A stretch of 64,000 bases of DNA from Pseudomonas trivialis. GTDB taxonomy: Bacteria > Pseudomonadota > Gammaproteobacteria > Pseudomonadales > Pseudomonadaceae. The stretch spans positions 124,001-188,000 of the forward strand of contig NZ_JYLK01000010.1 in NCBI RefSeq assembly GCF_001439805.1, written 5' to 3'. Numbering within the stretch: the first letter of the stretch is position 1; each line of letters opens with the position of its first letter. The translations under genes were made by a program, and so were the position numbers. Under the pieces are notes generated by a model that had not been told where the DNA came from, did no database searches, and saw only the letters and a list, made by a program, of their open reading frames with translations. Below are positions 9,801-17,368 of this stretch, in pieces.

Positions 9801-9988
9801 TGCTGTCCAGCGGTGCGGGTGCCGAGATGCGCCATGCCATGGGTGTGGCGGTGTTCTCCGGGATGATCGGGGTGACCTTCTTCGGCCTGTTGCTGACGCC
9901 GGTGTTCTACGTACTGATCCGTCGCTATGTGGAGCGCAGCCAGGCGCGCAAAGCGGCCAGGGCCTTGAAGCTGGAGACACAGCCATGA
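6809..9988 (+). CDS. mexF: RND efflux inner-membrane transporter MexF
   Basis: The proton-driven trimeric pump of the tripartite MexEF-OprN system, 1059 residues, full length for the HAE1 family. It begins FFISRPIFAAVLSLLIL with TM1, carries two large periplasmic loops each followed by six helices, and the TM4 proton-relay pair lies in GIVVDDAIVVVENVERN near residues 405-420. Sequence throughout is close to P. aeruginosa MexF, for example FFIS.RPIFAAV, PTVVVRANFPGANP and VPQVDAAIDREKAKTHG. It starts 15 nt after mexE with an AAGGGA ribosome site, and its stop overlaps the oprN ATG by 4 nt. The frame is intact, so the pump is probably functional. Confidence 0.97.
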   Translation: MNFSKFFISRPIFAAVLSLLILIAGAISLFQLPISEYPEVVPPTVVVRANFPGANPKVIGETVAAPLEQAITGVENMLYMSSQSTADGKLTLTITFALGTDLDNAQVQVQNRVTRTQPKLPEEVTRIGITVDKASPDLTMVVHVTSPDQRYDMLYLSNYAILNIKDELARLGGVGDVQLFGMGDYSLRVWLDPNKTASRNLTATDVVTAIREQNRQVAAGALGAQPAPTDTSFQLSVNTQGRLVTEEEFENIVIRAGDNGEITRLKDVARVELGSSQYALRSLIDNQPAVAIPIFQRPGSNAIDISNEVRAKMAELKKSFPEGMDYRIAYDPTVFVRGSIEAVVHTLFEALILVVLVVILFLQTWRASIIPLVAVPVSLIGTFAVMHLFGFSLNALSLFGLVLAIGIVVDDAIVVVENVERNIELGLEPFPATEKAMSEVTGPIIATALVLCAVFIPAAFISGLTGQFYKQFALTIAISTVISAFNSLTLSPALAAVLLRSHDAPKDRFSRVLDKLFGGWLFRPFNRFFEKASHGYVGTVRRVIRGSGIALFLYAGLMVLTWFGFAHTPTGFVPAQDKQYLVAFAQLPDAASLDRTEAVIKRMSDIALKQPGVESAIAFPGLSINGFTNSPNNGIVFVTLKPFDERKDASLSAGAIAGALNGQYSGIQEAYMAIFPPPPVQGLGTIGGFRLQVEDRGNLGYDELYKEVQNIIAKSRGVPELFGLFTSYTVNVPQVDAAIDREKAKTHGVAISDIFDTLQIYLGSLYANDFNRFGRTYQVNVQAEQPFRQDEDQIGQLKVRNNKGEMIPLATFIKVSDTSGPDRVMHYNGFITAEINGNAAPGYSSGQAQAAIEKLLKDELPNGMTYEWTDLTYQQILSGNTALFVFPLCVLLAFLVLAAQYESWSLPLAVILIVPMTLLSAITGVIISGSDNNIFTQIGLIVLVGLACKNAILIVEFAKDKQAEGLDPLAAVLEACRLRLRPILMTSFAFIMGVVPLVLSSGAGAEMRHAMGVAVFSGMIGVTFFGLLLTPVFYVLIRRYVERSQARKAARALKLETQP

Positions 9989-11400
9989 GCGTGAAACTAT
10001 TCCTGCCGAGCTTGCTGGTGCTGGCGCTCGCCGCCTGTGCCGTCGGCCCGGACTACAAAACCCAGACCCCGGAGGCGGCGAACATCACCGCCGCCGCGGA
10101 TGCAAAACAATACGATCACGCCAAGTTCGAAGGTATCTGGTGGCAGCAGTTCGAGGACCCGACCCTCAATCAGTTGGTGACTCAGTCGCTGCAAGGCAAC
10201 CGTGACCTGCGCGTGGCGTTTGCCCGTCTGCGTGCGGCCCGGGCGATTCGTGATGACGCCAGCAATGACGCCATGCCGACCATCACCAGCCGCGCCAGCA
10301 GTGATTTGGCCAAGGGGCAGATTCCTGGCCAGACCACCCGGCGGGTCAACAGCGAACGTTATGACCTGGGGCTGGACATGGCCTGGGAGCTGGACCTGTT
10401 CGGCCGCATCCAGCGCAACCTGGAAGCCAGCGACGCCGACCAGCAGGCAGCCGAGGCCGACCTGTACCAGTTGCAAGTGAGCATGATTGCCGAACTGGTG
10501 GATGCCTACGGCCAGTTGCGCGGTGCGCAACTGCGCGAACGCATTGCCCTGGACAATCTGAAGAACCAGCAGGACTCGCGCAGCATCACGGTGAGCCTGC
10601 GTGATGCCGGTGTGGGCGACCAGCTCGATGTGGAGCGCGCCGACGCACGCCTGGCCTCGGTGGAAGCCAGCGTGCCGCAACTGCAGGCCGAACAGGTGCG
10701 CGAGCGTAACCGCATCGCCACCCTGCTCGGCCAGCGCCCGGACAAGCTCAGCGTCGACCTGAGCCCCAAAGACCTGCCGGCGATTGCCAAGGCGCTGCCG
10801 ATTGGCGACCCGGGGCAACTGCTGCAACGGCGTCCGGACATCCTCAGCGCCGAACGCAAGCTGGCCGCCGCCACCGCCCGCATTGGCGTGGCCAAGGCCG
10901 ACCTGTTCCCACGGGTCAGCCTCAGCGGCTTCCTCGGTTTTACCGCCGGGCGCGGTTCGCAGATCGGCTCGGCGGCAGCCAACGCCTGGGCGCTTGGCCC
11001 AAGCATTACCTGGGCGGCGTTCGACCTGGGCAGCGTGCGTGCGCGCTTGCGCGGCGCGGATGCCGAGGCCGATGGCGCGCTGGCGACCTATGAGCAACAG
11101 GTGCTGCTGGCGCTGGAAGAATCGGAAAATGCTTTCAGTGATTACGGCAAACGCCAACAGCGGCTGCTGTCGTTGATCCGTCAGAGTGAGTCCAGCCGGG
11201 CCGCTGCCGATCTCGCGGCGATTCGTTATCGCGAAGGCACCGTGGACTTTTTGGTATTGCTTGATGCCCAACGGGAACGTCTGGCCGCCGAAGACGCCCA
11301 GGCTCAGGCCGAAGTGGATCTGTATCGCGCGATTGTAGCGATCTACAAGGCGCTGGGCGGCGGCTGGCAACCGGATACGGTCATCGCGAACGCGAAGTAA
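9985..11400 (+). CDS. oprN: Outer-membrane efflux channel lipoprotein OprN
   Basis: The TolC-like outer-membrane exit duct of the MexEF pump, 471 residues. A lipoprotein signal ends at Cys18 (LALAAC), followed by AVGPDYKTQTP, the normal start of NodT-type channel lipoproteins. Two repeats of the outer membrane efflux protein fold follow; LQGNRDLRVAFARLRAARA, WELDLFGRIQRNLE and RVSLSGFLGFTAGRGSQIG match OprN closely. The ATG overlaps the mexF stop (ATGA), so translation is coupled and the three components are made together. A strong terminator begins 40 nt after the stop. Confidence 0.96.
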   Translation: MSVKLFLPSLLVLALAACAVGPDYKTQTPEAANITAAADAKQYDHAKFEGIWWQQFEDPTLNQLVTQSLQGNRDLRVAFARLRAARAIRDDASNDAMPTITSRASSDLAKGQIPGQTTRRVNSERYDLGLDMAWELDLFGRIQRNLEASDADQQAAEADLYQLQVSMIAELVDAYGQLRGAQLRERIALDNLKNQQDSRSITVSLRDAGVGDQLDVERADARLASVEASVPQLQAEQVRERNRIATLLGQRPDKLSVDLSPKDLPAIAKALPIGDPGQLLQRRPDILSAERKLAAATARIGVAKADLFPRVSLSGFLGFTAGRGSQIGSAAANAWALGPSITWAAFDLGSVRARLRGADAEADGALATYEQQVLLALEESENAFSDYGKRQQRLLSLIRQSESSRAAADLAAIRYREGTVDFLVLLDAQRERLAAEDAQAQAEVDLYRAIVAIYKALGGGWQPDTVIANAK

Positions 11401-11440
11401 TGTGAAGAGCTCCTTTGGTTGGTCGCATCCAGCCAATTTT

Positions 11441-11476
11441 AGCCCCGCGGCCCATTCGGTCACGGGGCTTTTTTTG
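11441..11476 (+). terminator. Rho-independent terminator of mexEF-oprN
   Basis: The hairpin AGCCCCG...CGGGGCT encloses a short loop and is followed by a run of seven T. It stands 40 nt after the oprN stop and ends the efflux operon. Confidence 0.9.
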
Positions 11477-11607
11477 GCTTTTGGGAAAGGAGCTACGGGA
11501 CAAGTTATAACTTCTGTCAGACACTTCTCAAATTAAGCAATCAACTTAAAGTCGGCCATGAGCGGTCGATAACGGTATGTACGTTTAATTCCCGCGAGGC
11601 AACGCAG

Positions 11608-12132
11608 ATGGACATGATGCTGACAATACCCAATACCCTGTCCAAGCAGTCGGATGGTTTTTTGATCAAGAACCCCACCAAGACGACTAACGTGTACACA
11701 TTTACCGAGGCGTCCAAAGCTGCTGACGAATTGAAGTTGTGGAAACAGGAGCAGTTGACGGAGCTGAAGGCATTTCTGAAGGATTACGACATGACGTCGA
11801 TCAGCACCGATGAACTTAAGGTGGTGGGGAGGCGGTTATATGAGAGTGGCGTAATCGACGTCAATGCTTTCGGTATTTTCATATCCGGGGACGGCGGGTT
11901 TGATGCGCAGGGTCGCCAGGCGAATACGCACGTCAAATATAATGCATTGGCCTTGTTCGATGAGCAACTGGAGGATTATCTCGCGTTTGTTAAAAGCAAT
12001 CCAAATGTTGGTAGATCGCAAGGAATTCCTGAGTATATACAAGGCATGTTCGACGCTAACCGCGCAATTAATGCATTGGCATACTTCGTGAACTCTTCGA
12101 GAGAAGATCTGTCGGTTGATGAATATGCATGA
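11608..12132 (+). CDS. Unrecognised 174-residue protein
   Basis: I do not recognise this family. The product is soluble in appearance, without a signal peptide or membrane segment, acidic, and rich in helices; it contains KLWKQEQLTELKAFLKDYD and a glycine-rich GIFISGDGGFDAQGR stretch in the middle. The gene is clearly poorer in G+C than mexEF-oprN next door (many AAT, AAA and TTT codons), which suggests acquisition or relaxed codon selection. The ATG at 11608 has a GCGAGG site about 8 nt upstream; ATGs at 11614 and 11617 are alternatives. It stands alone between two terminators, and the protein-like composition plus intact 525 nt frame in a region without opposing long frames argue it is real. 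Confidence 0.65.
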   Translation: MDMMLTIPNTLSKQSDGFLIKNPTKTTNVYTFTEASKAADELKLWKQEQLTELKAFLKDYDMTSISTDELKVVGRRLYESGVIDVNAFGIFISGDGGFDAQGRQANTHVKYNALALFDEQLEDYLAFVKSNPNVGRSQGIPEYIQGMFDANRAINALAYFVNSSREDLSVDEYA

Positions 12133-12141
12133 CGATCGCCT

Positions 12142-12175
12142 GCCACAGCGTGCTGGCGCTACAGCACACTGTGGC
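12142..12175. terminator. Bidirectional terminator hairpin
   Basis: GCCACAG-c-GTGCTG and CAGCAC-a-CTGTGGC form a 13-pair stem with one mismatch around a 6 nt loop. It lies between two convergent genes (stops at 12132 and 12186). T tracts are short on both sides, so efficiency is uncertain. Confidence 0.65.
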
Positions 12176-12185
12176 TTTCAGGCTG

Positions 12186-12569
12186 TCAGCGACCGTACCT
12201 GACTGTTCCTGAATAGGACTTAGGCGCCCCATCGGGGTTTATCAGTACCACACGATAAGTACCAAAGGGGCCTACCCACAGCGCGTTCGCCGACAATGGA
12301 TTGCCCGCCACTATTTTCCACGCGGCCCCCACTGCTTGCTGAATATAAATCTGCGGCGCTCTACCTGCACCACCGGCGGAAACCATTGCAGATATATTTG
12401 CGTTTAAACAACCATTATCCCCGGTTATCGTGAAGGGTCCGAAAGCCGTGCCTTCGGTGTCAGGTGGTACAACGCCGGTATAACTTTCCGAGATATTTAA
12501 ACACAGCGCCGACACCTCAACAGAAACCAACATCAACGCAGCAACAGACAATGCAATAAAACCTTTCAT
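12186..12569 (-). CDS. Small secreted protein of unknown function
   Basis: A 127-residue protein with a Sec signal peptide (MKGFIALSVAALMLVSVEVSA, cleavage near residue 21). The mature part is short, with two cysteines (ALCLN and DNGCLN) that could pair, and alternating hydrophobic residues suggesting a beta-sandwich. I do not recognise the family. The ATG at 12569 is preceded by CAGGGTG and starts exactly at the signal peptide; the open frame to 12614 is not needed. It is poorer in G+C than the window average, like its convergent neighbour at 11608. Exported by Sec to the periplasm or outside; role unknown. Confidence 0.7.
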   Translation of the reverse strand: MKGFIALSVAALMLVSVEVSALCLNISESYTGVVPPDTEGTAFGPFTITGDNGCLNANISAMVSAGGAGRAPQIYIQQAVGAAWKIVAGNPLSANALWVGPFGTYRVVLINPDGAPKSYSGTVRYGR

Positions 12570-12781
12570 ACGTTCACCCTGACAAGAGTAATGAGCTTGA
12601 TGTTTACGGCGCATTACTCAGGGTTGGAACTGCACGTCTCAGCCACCGGGTAGGACCGTGACCAAAACTGTGCATGACTTTTTATTCGATGTAAGCCAGC
12701 CGCTTCCTAAAAACAGTAAGGACCGCTCTGTCATACTTAACAGAAGGACGTTGTCAGCAACGTCCTAGTCCCGCACTGGCA

Positions 12782-13807
12782 CTACTTGCCAGGCATTATT
12801 TCGTTCAGGATCAAACTTCGATAATGGCCCGGATTTGATCCTGACCATTTACGAAAGGCTTTATAAAAGGAACTGGTGTCGGCAAACCCCAACCGGGCGG
12901 CAATCTCGGCAAAACTGATCTGCGGTTCGGCCAGCCATACGATGGCCAACTCTTTACGCACGTTGTCCTTGAGGCCCTGGTAGGTCTGCCCTTCTTCAGC
13001 CAGGCGCCGTCGCAGGGTGGAGGCGGAAACGCACAGCGAGGCCGCGAGGCCGTCGGTTTCCGGCCAGGTGTCAGCGGGCATCTGGCGCAGGTCGTGCTTG
13101 ATGCGCGTGGCCAGGCTTTGCGGGTCGCGGTATTTGACCAGTATGTTGGCCGGCGCATGGGCGAGAAAACGCTGCAGCTCCTGTGGGCTGCGCTTGATCG
13201 GCAGATCGAGGCAATCGGCGGCGAAGATCATGCGCGTTCGCGGACGATTGAAGCGCAGATTGTCGGAAAACATCACCCGATAGTCGTCGCAGAAATCCGG
13301 CGGCGGGCAACGCAGTTCGATGGCCAGAATCGGGATGCGCCGCCCCGCCAGCCAGCAGGCCACGCCGTGCACGATCATCCAGTAGGTGAAATAGGTAAAC
13401 GCTCGCCTGGGCTCGGGTTCAGGTTCGAGCAGCACCATTTCCGCCAGGCTCTGCTGGCGCACCAACTGCGCCGGCAGGCGTTCCAGCATCAACGACAGAA
13501 ACCCAAGGCCTGTCTCCAGCCCTGCGGCAAGGCTGGGCTGTGCCATGCACGCCCGGCAGAGAAACGCCAGGCTGCCGGACTTGAGCTTGCGCGGGTCCAT
13601 GCCAAAGAACTCATCGTCACTGCGCCGCGCGAGCAAACGCCACAGGCGCGCATAGGCCGTGGCGGGCACGCGGGCGAGCGGCTGCTCCAACAGCGCCGGG
13701 TCGATGCCGACCTTGCTCAGGGCCTCGAGCGTGACCGCGCCCGGCGCACAGCTCTGCAGCAGGGCCTCGCGCACAAGGTGGACAGAGATGGTGTCTTTTT
13801 CCGACAT
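12782..13807 (-). CDS. AraC-family transcriptional regulator (OruR/ArgR-like N-terminal domain)
   Basis: A 341-residue cytoplasmic regulator. The N-terminal two thirds match the Arabinose_bd-type ligand domain common in Pseudomonas (FLCRACMAQPSLAAGLETGLGFLSLM). The C-terminal 90 residues are a double helix-turn-helix: SASTLRRRLAEEGQTYQGLK is the first and ISFAEIAARLGFADTSSFYKAFRKW the second, the latter being the most conserved AraC signature. The start at 13807 (MSEKDTISVH) fits the domain edge; an ATG at 13876 is in frame but lacks a clear ribosome site. It is divergent from the efe iron-uptake operon, yet AraC proteins with this domain usually regulate amino acid or lipid catabolism, so control of efe is not implied. 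Confidence 0.85.
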   Translation of the reverse strand: MSEKDTISVHLVREALLQSCAPGAVTLEALSKVGIDPALLEQPLARVPATAYARLWRLLARRSDDEFFGMDPRKLKSGSLAFLCRACMAQPSLAAGLETGLGFLSLMLERLPAQLVRQQSLAEMVLLEPEPEPRRAFTYFTYWMIVHGVACWLAGRRIPILAIELRCPPPDFCDDYRVMFSDNLRFNRPRTRMIFAADCLDLPIKRSPQELQRFLAHAPANILVKYRDPQSLATRIKHDLRQMPADTWPETDGLAASLCVSASTLRRRLAEEGQTYQGLKDNVRKELAIVWLAEPQISFAEIAARLGFADTSSFYKAFRKWSGSNPGHYRSLILNEIMPGK

Positions 13808-13917
13808 GGGCTGCGAGGCAATCCGATCACGCTGAAGATGGCGAGCATCATAAGGGCGCTTGCGCTTTGCCACCACCGTTCAGCCGAGGTTCAGCAAACG
13901 TCAATATTTCCTGTTTA

Positions 13918-13936
13918 GCAATGAGTATCATTATGT
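13918..13936 (+). promoter_or_regulatory. Fur-box-like site upstream of efeU
   Basis: GCAATGAGTATCATTATGT contains AATGA-N2-ATCATTAT, matching most positions of the 19 bp Fur consensus built on GATAAT repeats. It lies about 40 nt before the efeU start, where iron-loaded Fur would block transcription of the uptake operon. It is also 110 nt from the divergent AraC gene. Confidence 0.7.
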
Positions 13937-13975
13937 TACAACTTAGCACCCTATCTAATTACCCTGTGGTGCCGA

Positions 13976-14821
13976 ATGCTTGTCCCCTTTCTCATCATGC
14001 TGCGCGAGGGCATCGAGGCCGCGTTGATCGTTGGCATCATCGCCAGTTACCTGCAGCAAACCGGCCGTGGCCAGTGGATGCCTGCGGTATGGATCGGGGT
14101 GTTCCTCGCCGCTGCACTGGCTTTGCTGGTAGGTGGCGGCCTGGAATTGATCAGCGCGGAATTTCCGCAAAAGCAGCAGGAATTGTTCGAAGGCATCGTC
14201 GGACTGGTGGCCGTGGTCATCCTTAGCTCGATGGTGTTCTGGATGCGCAAGGTGGCGCGTTCGATCAAGCACTCGCTGCACGCCTCCCTTGATCACGCCC
14301 TGGCAGGTTCCCGGCACCAGGTTACGGCTTTGATCCTGATGGTGTTTTTCGCCGTGGCCCGTGAAGGCCTGGAAACCGTGTTTTTCCTGCTGGCGGTGTT
14401 CCAGCAGAGCGAAGGTCCTGGCGCGCCGATCGGTGCGCTGCTCGGCCTGATCCTGGCGATCATCGTTGGATTCCTCATCTACAGCGGCAGCATGCGCCTG
14501 AACCTCGGCGCGTTCTTCCGTTGGACCGGCCTGTTCATCCTGGTGGTGGCCGCCGGCATTCTCGCCAACTCGGTGCAGGCCCTGCATGAAGCCGGTGTGT
14601 GGAACCACCTGCAAACCGTGCTGTTCGATTTCAGCAGCGCGCTGCCAATGGACAGCCCGCTGGGCTCGGTACTGGCCGGGATGTTCGGCTACCAGGAAGC
14701 GCCGACCGTGAGCACCCTCGGCGCTTACCTGATTTACCTGGTGATGGCGCTGGTGATGTTTTTCCTGCCCGCATCGCCCGCTGCGCCTGTCGCCCAACCT
14801 TCTTCCGCTTCCAGTCAGTAA
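13976..14821 (+). CDS. efeU: Ferrous iron permease EfeU (FTR1/OFeT family)
   Basis: The inner-membrane iron permease of the EfeUOB system, 281 residues. Both family REXXE iron-binding motifs are present: REGIE at residues 10-14 and REGLE at 129-133. About seven hydrophobic helices are spaced along the chain. The start ATG at 13976 places the first REGIE in TM1, as in E. coli EfeU. It is the first gene of efeU-efeO-efeB-efeO/M and follows a Fur-like box. The tail after the last helix is short and rich in Ala/Pro/Ser. The efeO ribosome site overlaps its stop codon. Confidence 0.95.
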   Translation: MLVPFLIMLREGIEAALIVGIIASYLQQTGRGQWMPAVWIGVFLAAALALLVGGGLELISAEFPQKQQELFEGIVGLVAVVILSSMVFWMRKVARSIKHSLHASLDHALAGSRHQVTALILMVFFAVAREGLETVFFLLAVFQQSEGPGAPIGALLGLILAIIVGFLIYSGSMRLNLGAFFRWTGLFILVVAAGILANSVQALHEAGVWNHLQTVLFDFSSALPMDSPLGSVLAGMFGYQEAPTVSTLGAYLIYLVMALVMFFLPASPAAPVAQPSSASSQ

Positions 14822-14831
14822 GGACCGTCTC

Positions 14832-16034
14832 TTGTCCAGCCCAACGCCTCAACCCGCTCCGCCGTCCCGCGCCCTGCGCTGGGCCGTGGCGGGCTCGGTG
14901 GTCGTGATGATCGCCGCCGGTGGTTTGTTTTACTACGCCTCACAATTGGCCGCGAGTAAACGCCAGGCCAACCACAATGAGATCACCGTGACCATCCACG
15001 GGCATGCCTGCGAGCCCAACGCGCTGACCGTACCGGCCGGCCATGCAAGCTTCCGGATCGTCAACCGTTCGGATCGCGCCGTGGAGTGGGAAATCCTCGA
15101 CGGCGTGCTGGTGGTCGAGGAGCGCGAGAACATTGCACCGGGCCTGAGCCAGGTGATCAACGCCAACCTGCAGCCCGGCGACTACGCGATCACCTGCGGG
15201 CTGCTGAGCAACCCGCGCGGCACCCTGCGGGTGACGCCGACTGCACAGTCCGACGCCCAGGCCAAGGCCAAGCCGTCGATGGTGGCGTTTATCGGACCGC
15301 TGTCGGAATTTCGCGTGTACCTGAGCGCCCAGGGCAGTGCGCTGGTCAAGGCAACAGGTGCACTGCGGCACGCGATAGAGGCCGGCGACCTGGCCCAGGC
15401 ACAGGCGTTGTATGTGCCGGCGCGTGAGGCCTACCAGCGCCTGGCGCCCGCCGCTCAACGCCTGGCCGAACTGGACAATGCGATCAATGCGCGCGCCGAC
15501 TACTTTGAACAGCGCGAGCAGGATCCGGCCTTCAGCGGCTTCCATCGCCTGGAGTACGGCCTGTTCCAGCAGCGCAGCCTTGATGGCTTGACCCCGATTG
15601 CCCAGCGCCTGGTCAACGACGTCACCACCCTCAAGCAACAATTGCTGGCCCAGTCCCTGCCGCCGGAGCAACTGGTGGGCAGTGTGGTGCGCAACCTCAA
15701 CAGCCTGGCCGATGTACGCGCGGCCAGCGGTGAAGAGGAACGCTACAGCCATATCGACCTTAACGGGTTTGCCGCCAACCTTCAGGTTGCGCACAAAGTG
15801 GTGGACCTGATGCGACCACTGCTGAACAAGTCCGCCGCCGACCTGTTGCCCACCATCGACAGCACCCTCGCCGCCTTCGACAGCGAACTCCAGGGGTTCA
15901 AGGTGGATGGCGGTTTCGCCCGCTACGACAGCATCACCGCCGATCAGCGCAAGCAGATCGCCGACAAGGCCAAGGCACTGGCCGCCGCACTCGATGGAAT
16001 CGACCCCGCCCTTGGCCTTTCCGGCCTGCAGTGA
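14832..16034 (+). CDS. efeO: EfeO, periplasmic cupredoxin-imelysin iron-uptake protein
   Basis: A 400-residue periplasmic protein that binds or oxidises Fe(II) for the EfeU permease. One hydrophobic segment near residues 18-38 anchors or exports it. A cupredoxin-like domain follows (CEPNALTVPAG, then EWEILDGVLVVEERENIAPG and ITCGLLSNPRG), with the conserved cysteines of E. coli EfeO. The C-terminal imelysin/M75 domain carries the metal-binding GxHRxE motif in FSGFHRLEYGLF. The start is TTG at 14832, with AAGGA 8 nt upstream that overlaps the efeU stop; no ATG fits better. Second gene of the operon. Confidence 0.93.
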   Translation: MSSPTPQPAPPSRALRWAVAGSVVVMIAAGGLFYYASQLAASKRQANHNEITVTIHGHACEPNALTVPAGHASFRIVNRSDRAVEWEILDGVLVVEERENIAPGLSQVINANLQPGDYAITCGLLSNPRGTLRVTPTAQSDAQAKAKPSMVAFIGPLSEFRVYLSAQGSALVKATGALRHAIEAGDLAQAQALYVPAREAYQRLAPAAQRLAELDNAINARADYFEQREQDPAFSGFHRLEYGLFQQRSLDGLTPIAQRLVNDVTTLKQQLLAQSLPPEQLVGSVVRNLNSLADVRAASGEEERYSHIDLNGFAANLQVAHKVVDLMRPLLNKSAADLLPTIDSTLAAFDSELQGFKVDGGFARYDSITADQRKQIADKAKALAAALDGIDPALGLSGLQ

Positions 16035-16047
16035 GACGAACACATAG

Positions 16048-17352
16048 ATGAGTGATTCAGAGCAGTTTTGCGCACAACGCCGCCGTGTCCTGCTGGGCAT
16101 GGCCGCCACCGGCGCCGCGATTGCCGGCAGCAGCCTGAGCTGCCCGGCGATGGCCGCCGCGGCCGAACAGGTCACCAGCGCACCGCGCAGTGACAAGACC
16201 CGGGACCACCACGATTTTTTCGGCACGCACCAGAGCGGCATCGTCACCCCCCGCCCGGCCTGCGGCATGCTGGTGGCATTCGACGTATTGGCCAGCGACC
16301 GCGAAGACCTGGAGCGGCTGTTCCGCACGCTCAACGAGCGCATCAGCTTTTTGATGACCGGCGGCACCGTGCCCCAGGTCGACCCGAAGCTGCCGCCCAC
16401 CGATTCCGGCATCCTTGGGCCGGTGGTGACGCCGGACAATCTGACGGTCACGGTGTCGGTCGGCGAGTCGTTGTTCGATGAGCGCTTCGGCCTTGCCGCG
16501 GTCAAGCCCAAGCGGCTGAGCCGCATGGTCGGTTTCCCCAACGATGCGCTGGAGCCGGCGCAGTGCCACGGCGACCTGAGCCTGCAATTCTGCGCCAACA
16601 CCACCGACACCAATATCCATGCCCTGCGCGACATCGTGAAAAACCTGCCCGACCTGCTGCTGGTGCGCTGGAAACAGGAAGGCAGCGTGCCGCCCCAGGC
16701 ACCGACCAAACCCGGCGAACCGGCGCAGAGCGCGCGTAACTTCCTCGGTTTTCGCGATGGTTCGGCCAATCCGGATTCCAACAATGCCAAGACCATGGAC
16801 CAGATCGTCTGGGTCCAGCCCGGCAGCGATGAACCGGCCTGGGCCGCCCATGGCAGCTACCAGGCGGTGCGCATCATTCGCAACTTCGTCGAACGCTGGG
16901 ACCGCACCCCGTTGCAGGAACAGGAAAGCATCATCGGCCGCGTCAAACCCAGCGGTGCACCCATGGGGGGCCACAGCGAATCCCAGGTGCCGGACTACAG
17001 CAAGGACCCGGAAGGCAAGCTGACCAAGCTCGATGCGCACATCCGCCTGGCCAACCCGCGCACGCCGCAGACCCAGGCCAACCTGATCCTGCGCCGGCCG
17101 TTCAACTACTCCAACGGTGTCAACAAGAACGGTCAGCTGGACATGGGGTTGCTGTTCATCTGCTACCAGGCTGACCTGGAGAAAGGCTTTATCAGCGTGC
17201 AGACCCGGCTCAATGGCGAGCCGCTGGAGGAGTACCTCAAGCCGGTGGGCGGCGGGTATTTCTTCACCCTGCCGGGCGTTACCGGGCCCAGGGACTTTAT
17301 CGGACGCACGCTGCTGGCGGCCACGCCCCCTCAAACCACTGCCACTACCTAA
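16048..17352 (+). CDS. efeB: EfeB, Tat-exported Dyp-type haem peroxidase (deferrochelatase)
   Basis: A 434-residue periplasmic haem peroxidase. A twin-arginine signal (RRRVLLGMAATGAAIAG, after 10 residues) shows export in folded form with haem. The Dyp signature GFRDGSANPD is present near residue 234, and AHIRLANPR holds the expected proximal haem histidine. E. coli EfeB supports ferrous iron oxidation and has been proposed to release iron from haem. It starts 13 nt after efeO and precedes the second imelysin gene by 16 nt, so all four genes form one transcript. Confidence 0.94.
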   Translation: MSDSEQFCAQRRRVLLGMAATGAAIAGSSLSCPAMAAAAEQVTSAPRSDKTRDHHDFFGTHQSGIVTPRPACGMLVAFDVLASDREDLERLFRTLNERISFLMTGGTVPQVDPKLPPTDSGILGPVVTPDNLTVTVSVGESLFDERFGLAAVKPKRLSRMVGFPNDALEPAQCHGDLSLQFCANTTDTNIHALRDIVKNLPDLLLVRWKQEGSVPPQAPTKPGEPAQSARNFLGFRDGSANPDSNNAKTMDQIVWVQPGSDEPAWAAHGSYQAVRIIRNFVERWDRTPLQEQESIIGRVKPSGAPMGGHSESQVPDYSKDPEGKLTKLDAHIRLANPRTPQTQANLILRRPFNYSNGVNKNGQLDMGLLFICYQADLEKGFISVQTRLNGEPLEEYLKPVGGGYFFTLPGVTGPRDFIGRTLLAATPPQTTATT

Positions 17353-17368
17353 AAAACCGGAGCGTCCC

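Noticed and set aside
6902..9835. A 977-residue open frame antisense to mexF
   Set aside because: It is the mirror of a strongly conserved high-GC gene; the translation is rich in His, Gln, Arg and Ala without domains. Third-position GC bias creates such frames.
14940..16796. A 618-residue minus-strand frame across efeO and efeB
   Set aside because: It spans two verified genes on the plus strand and has no domain or ribosome site.
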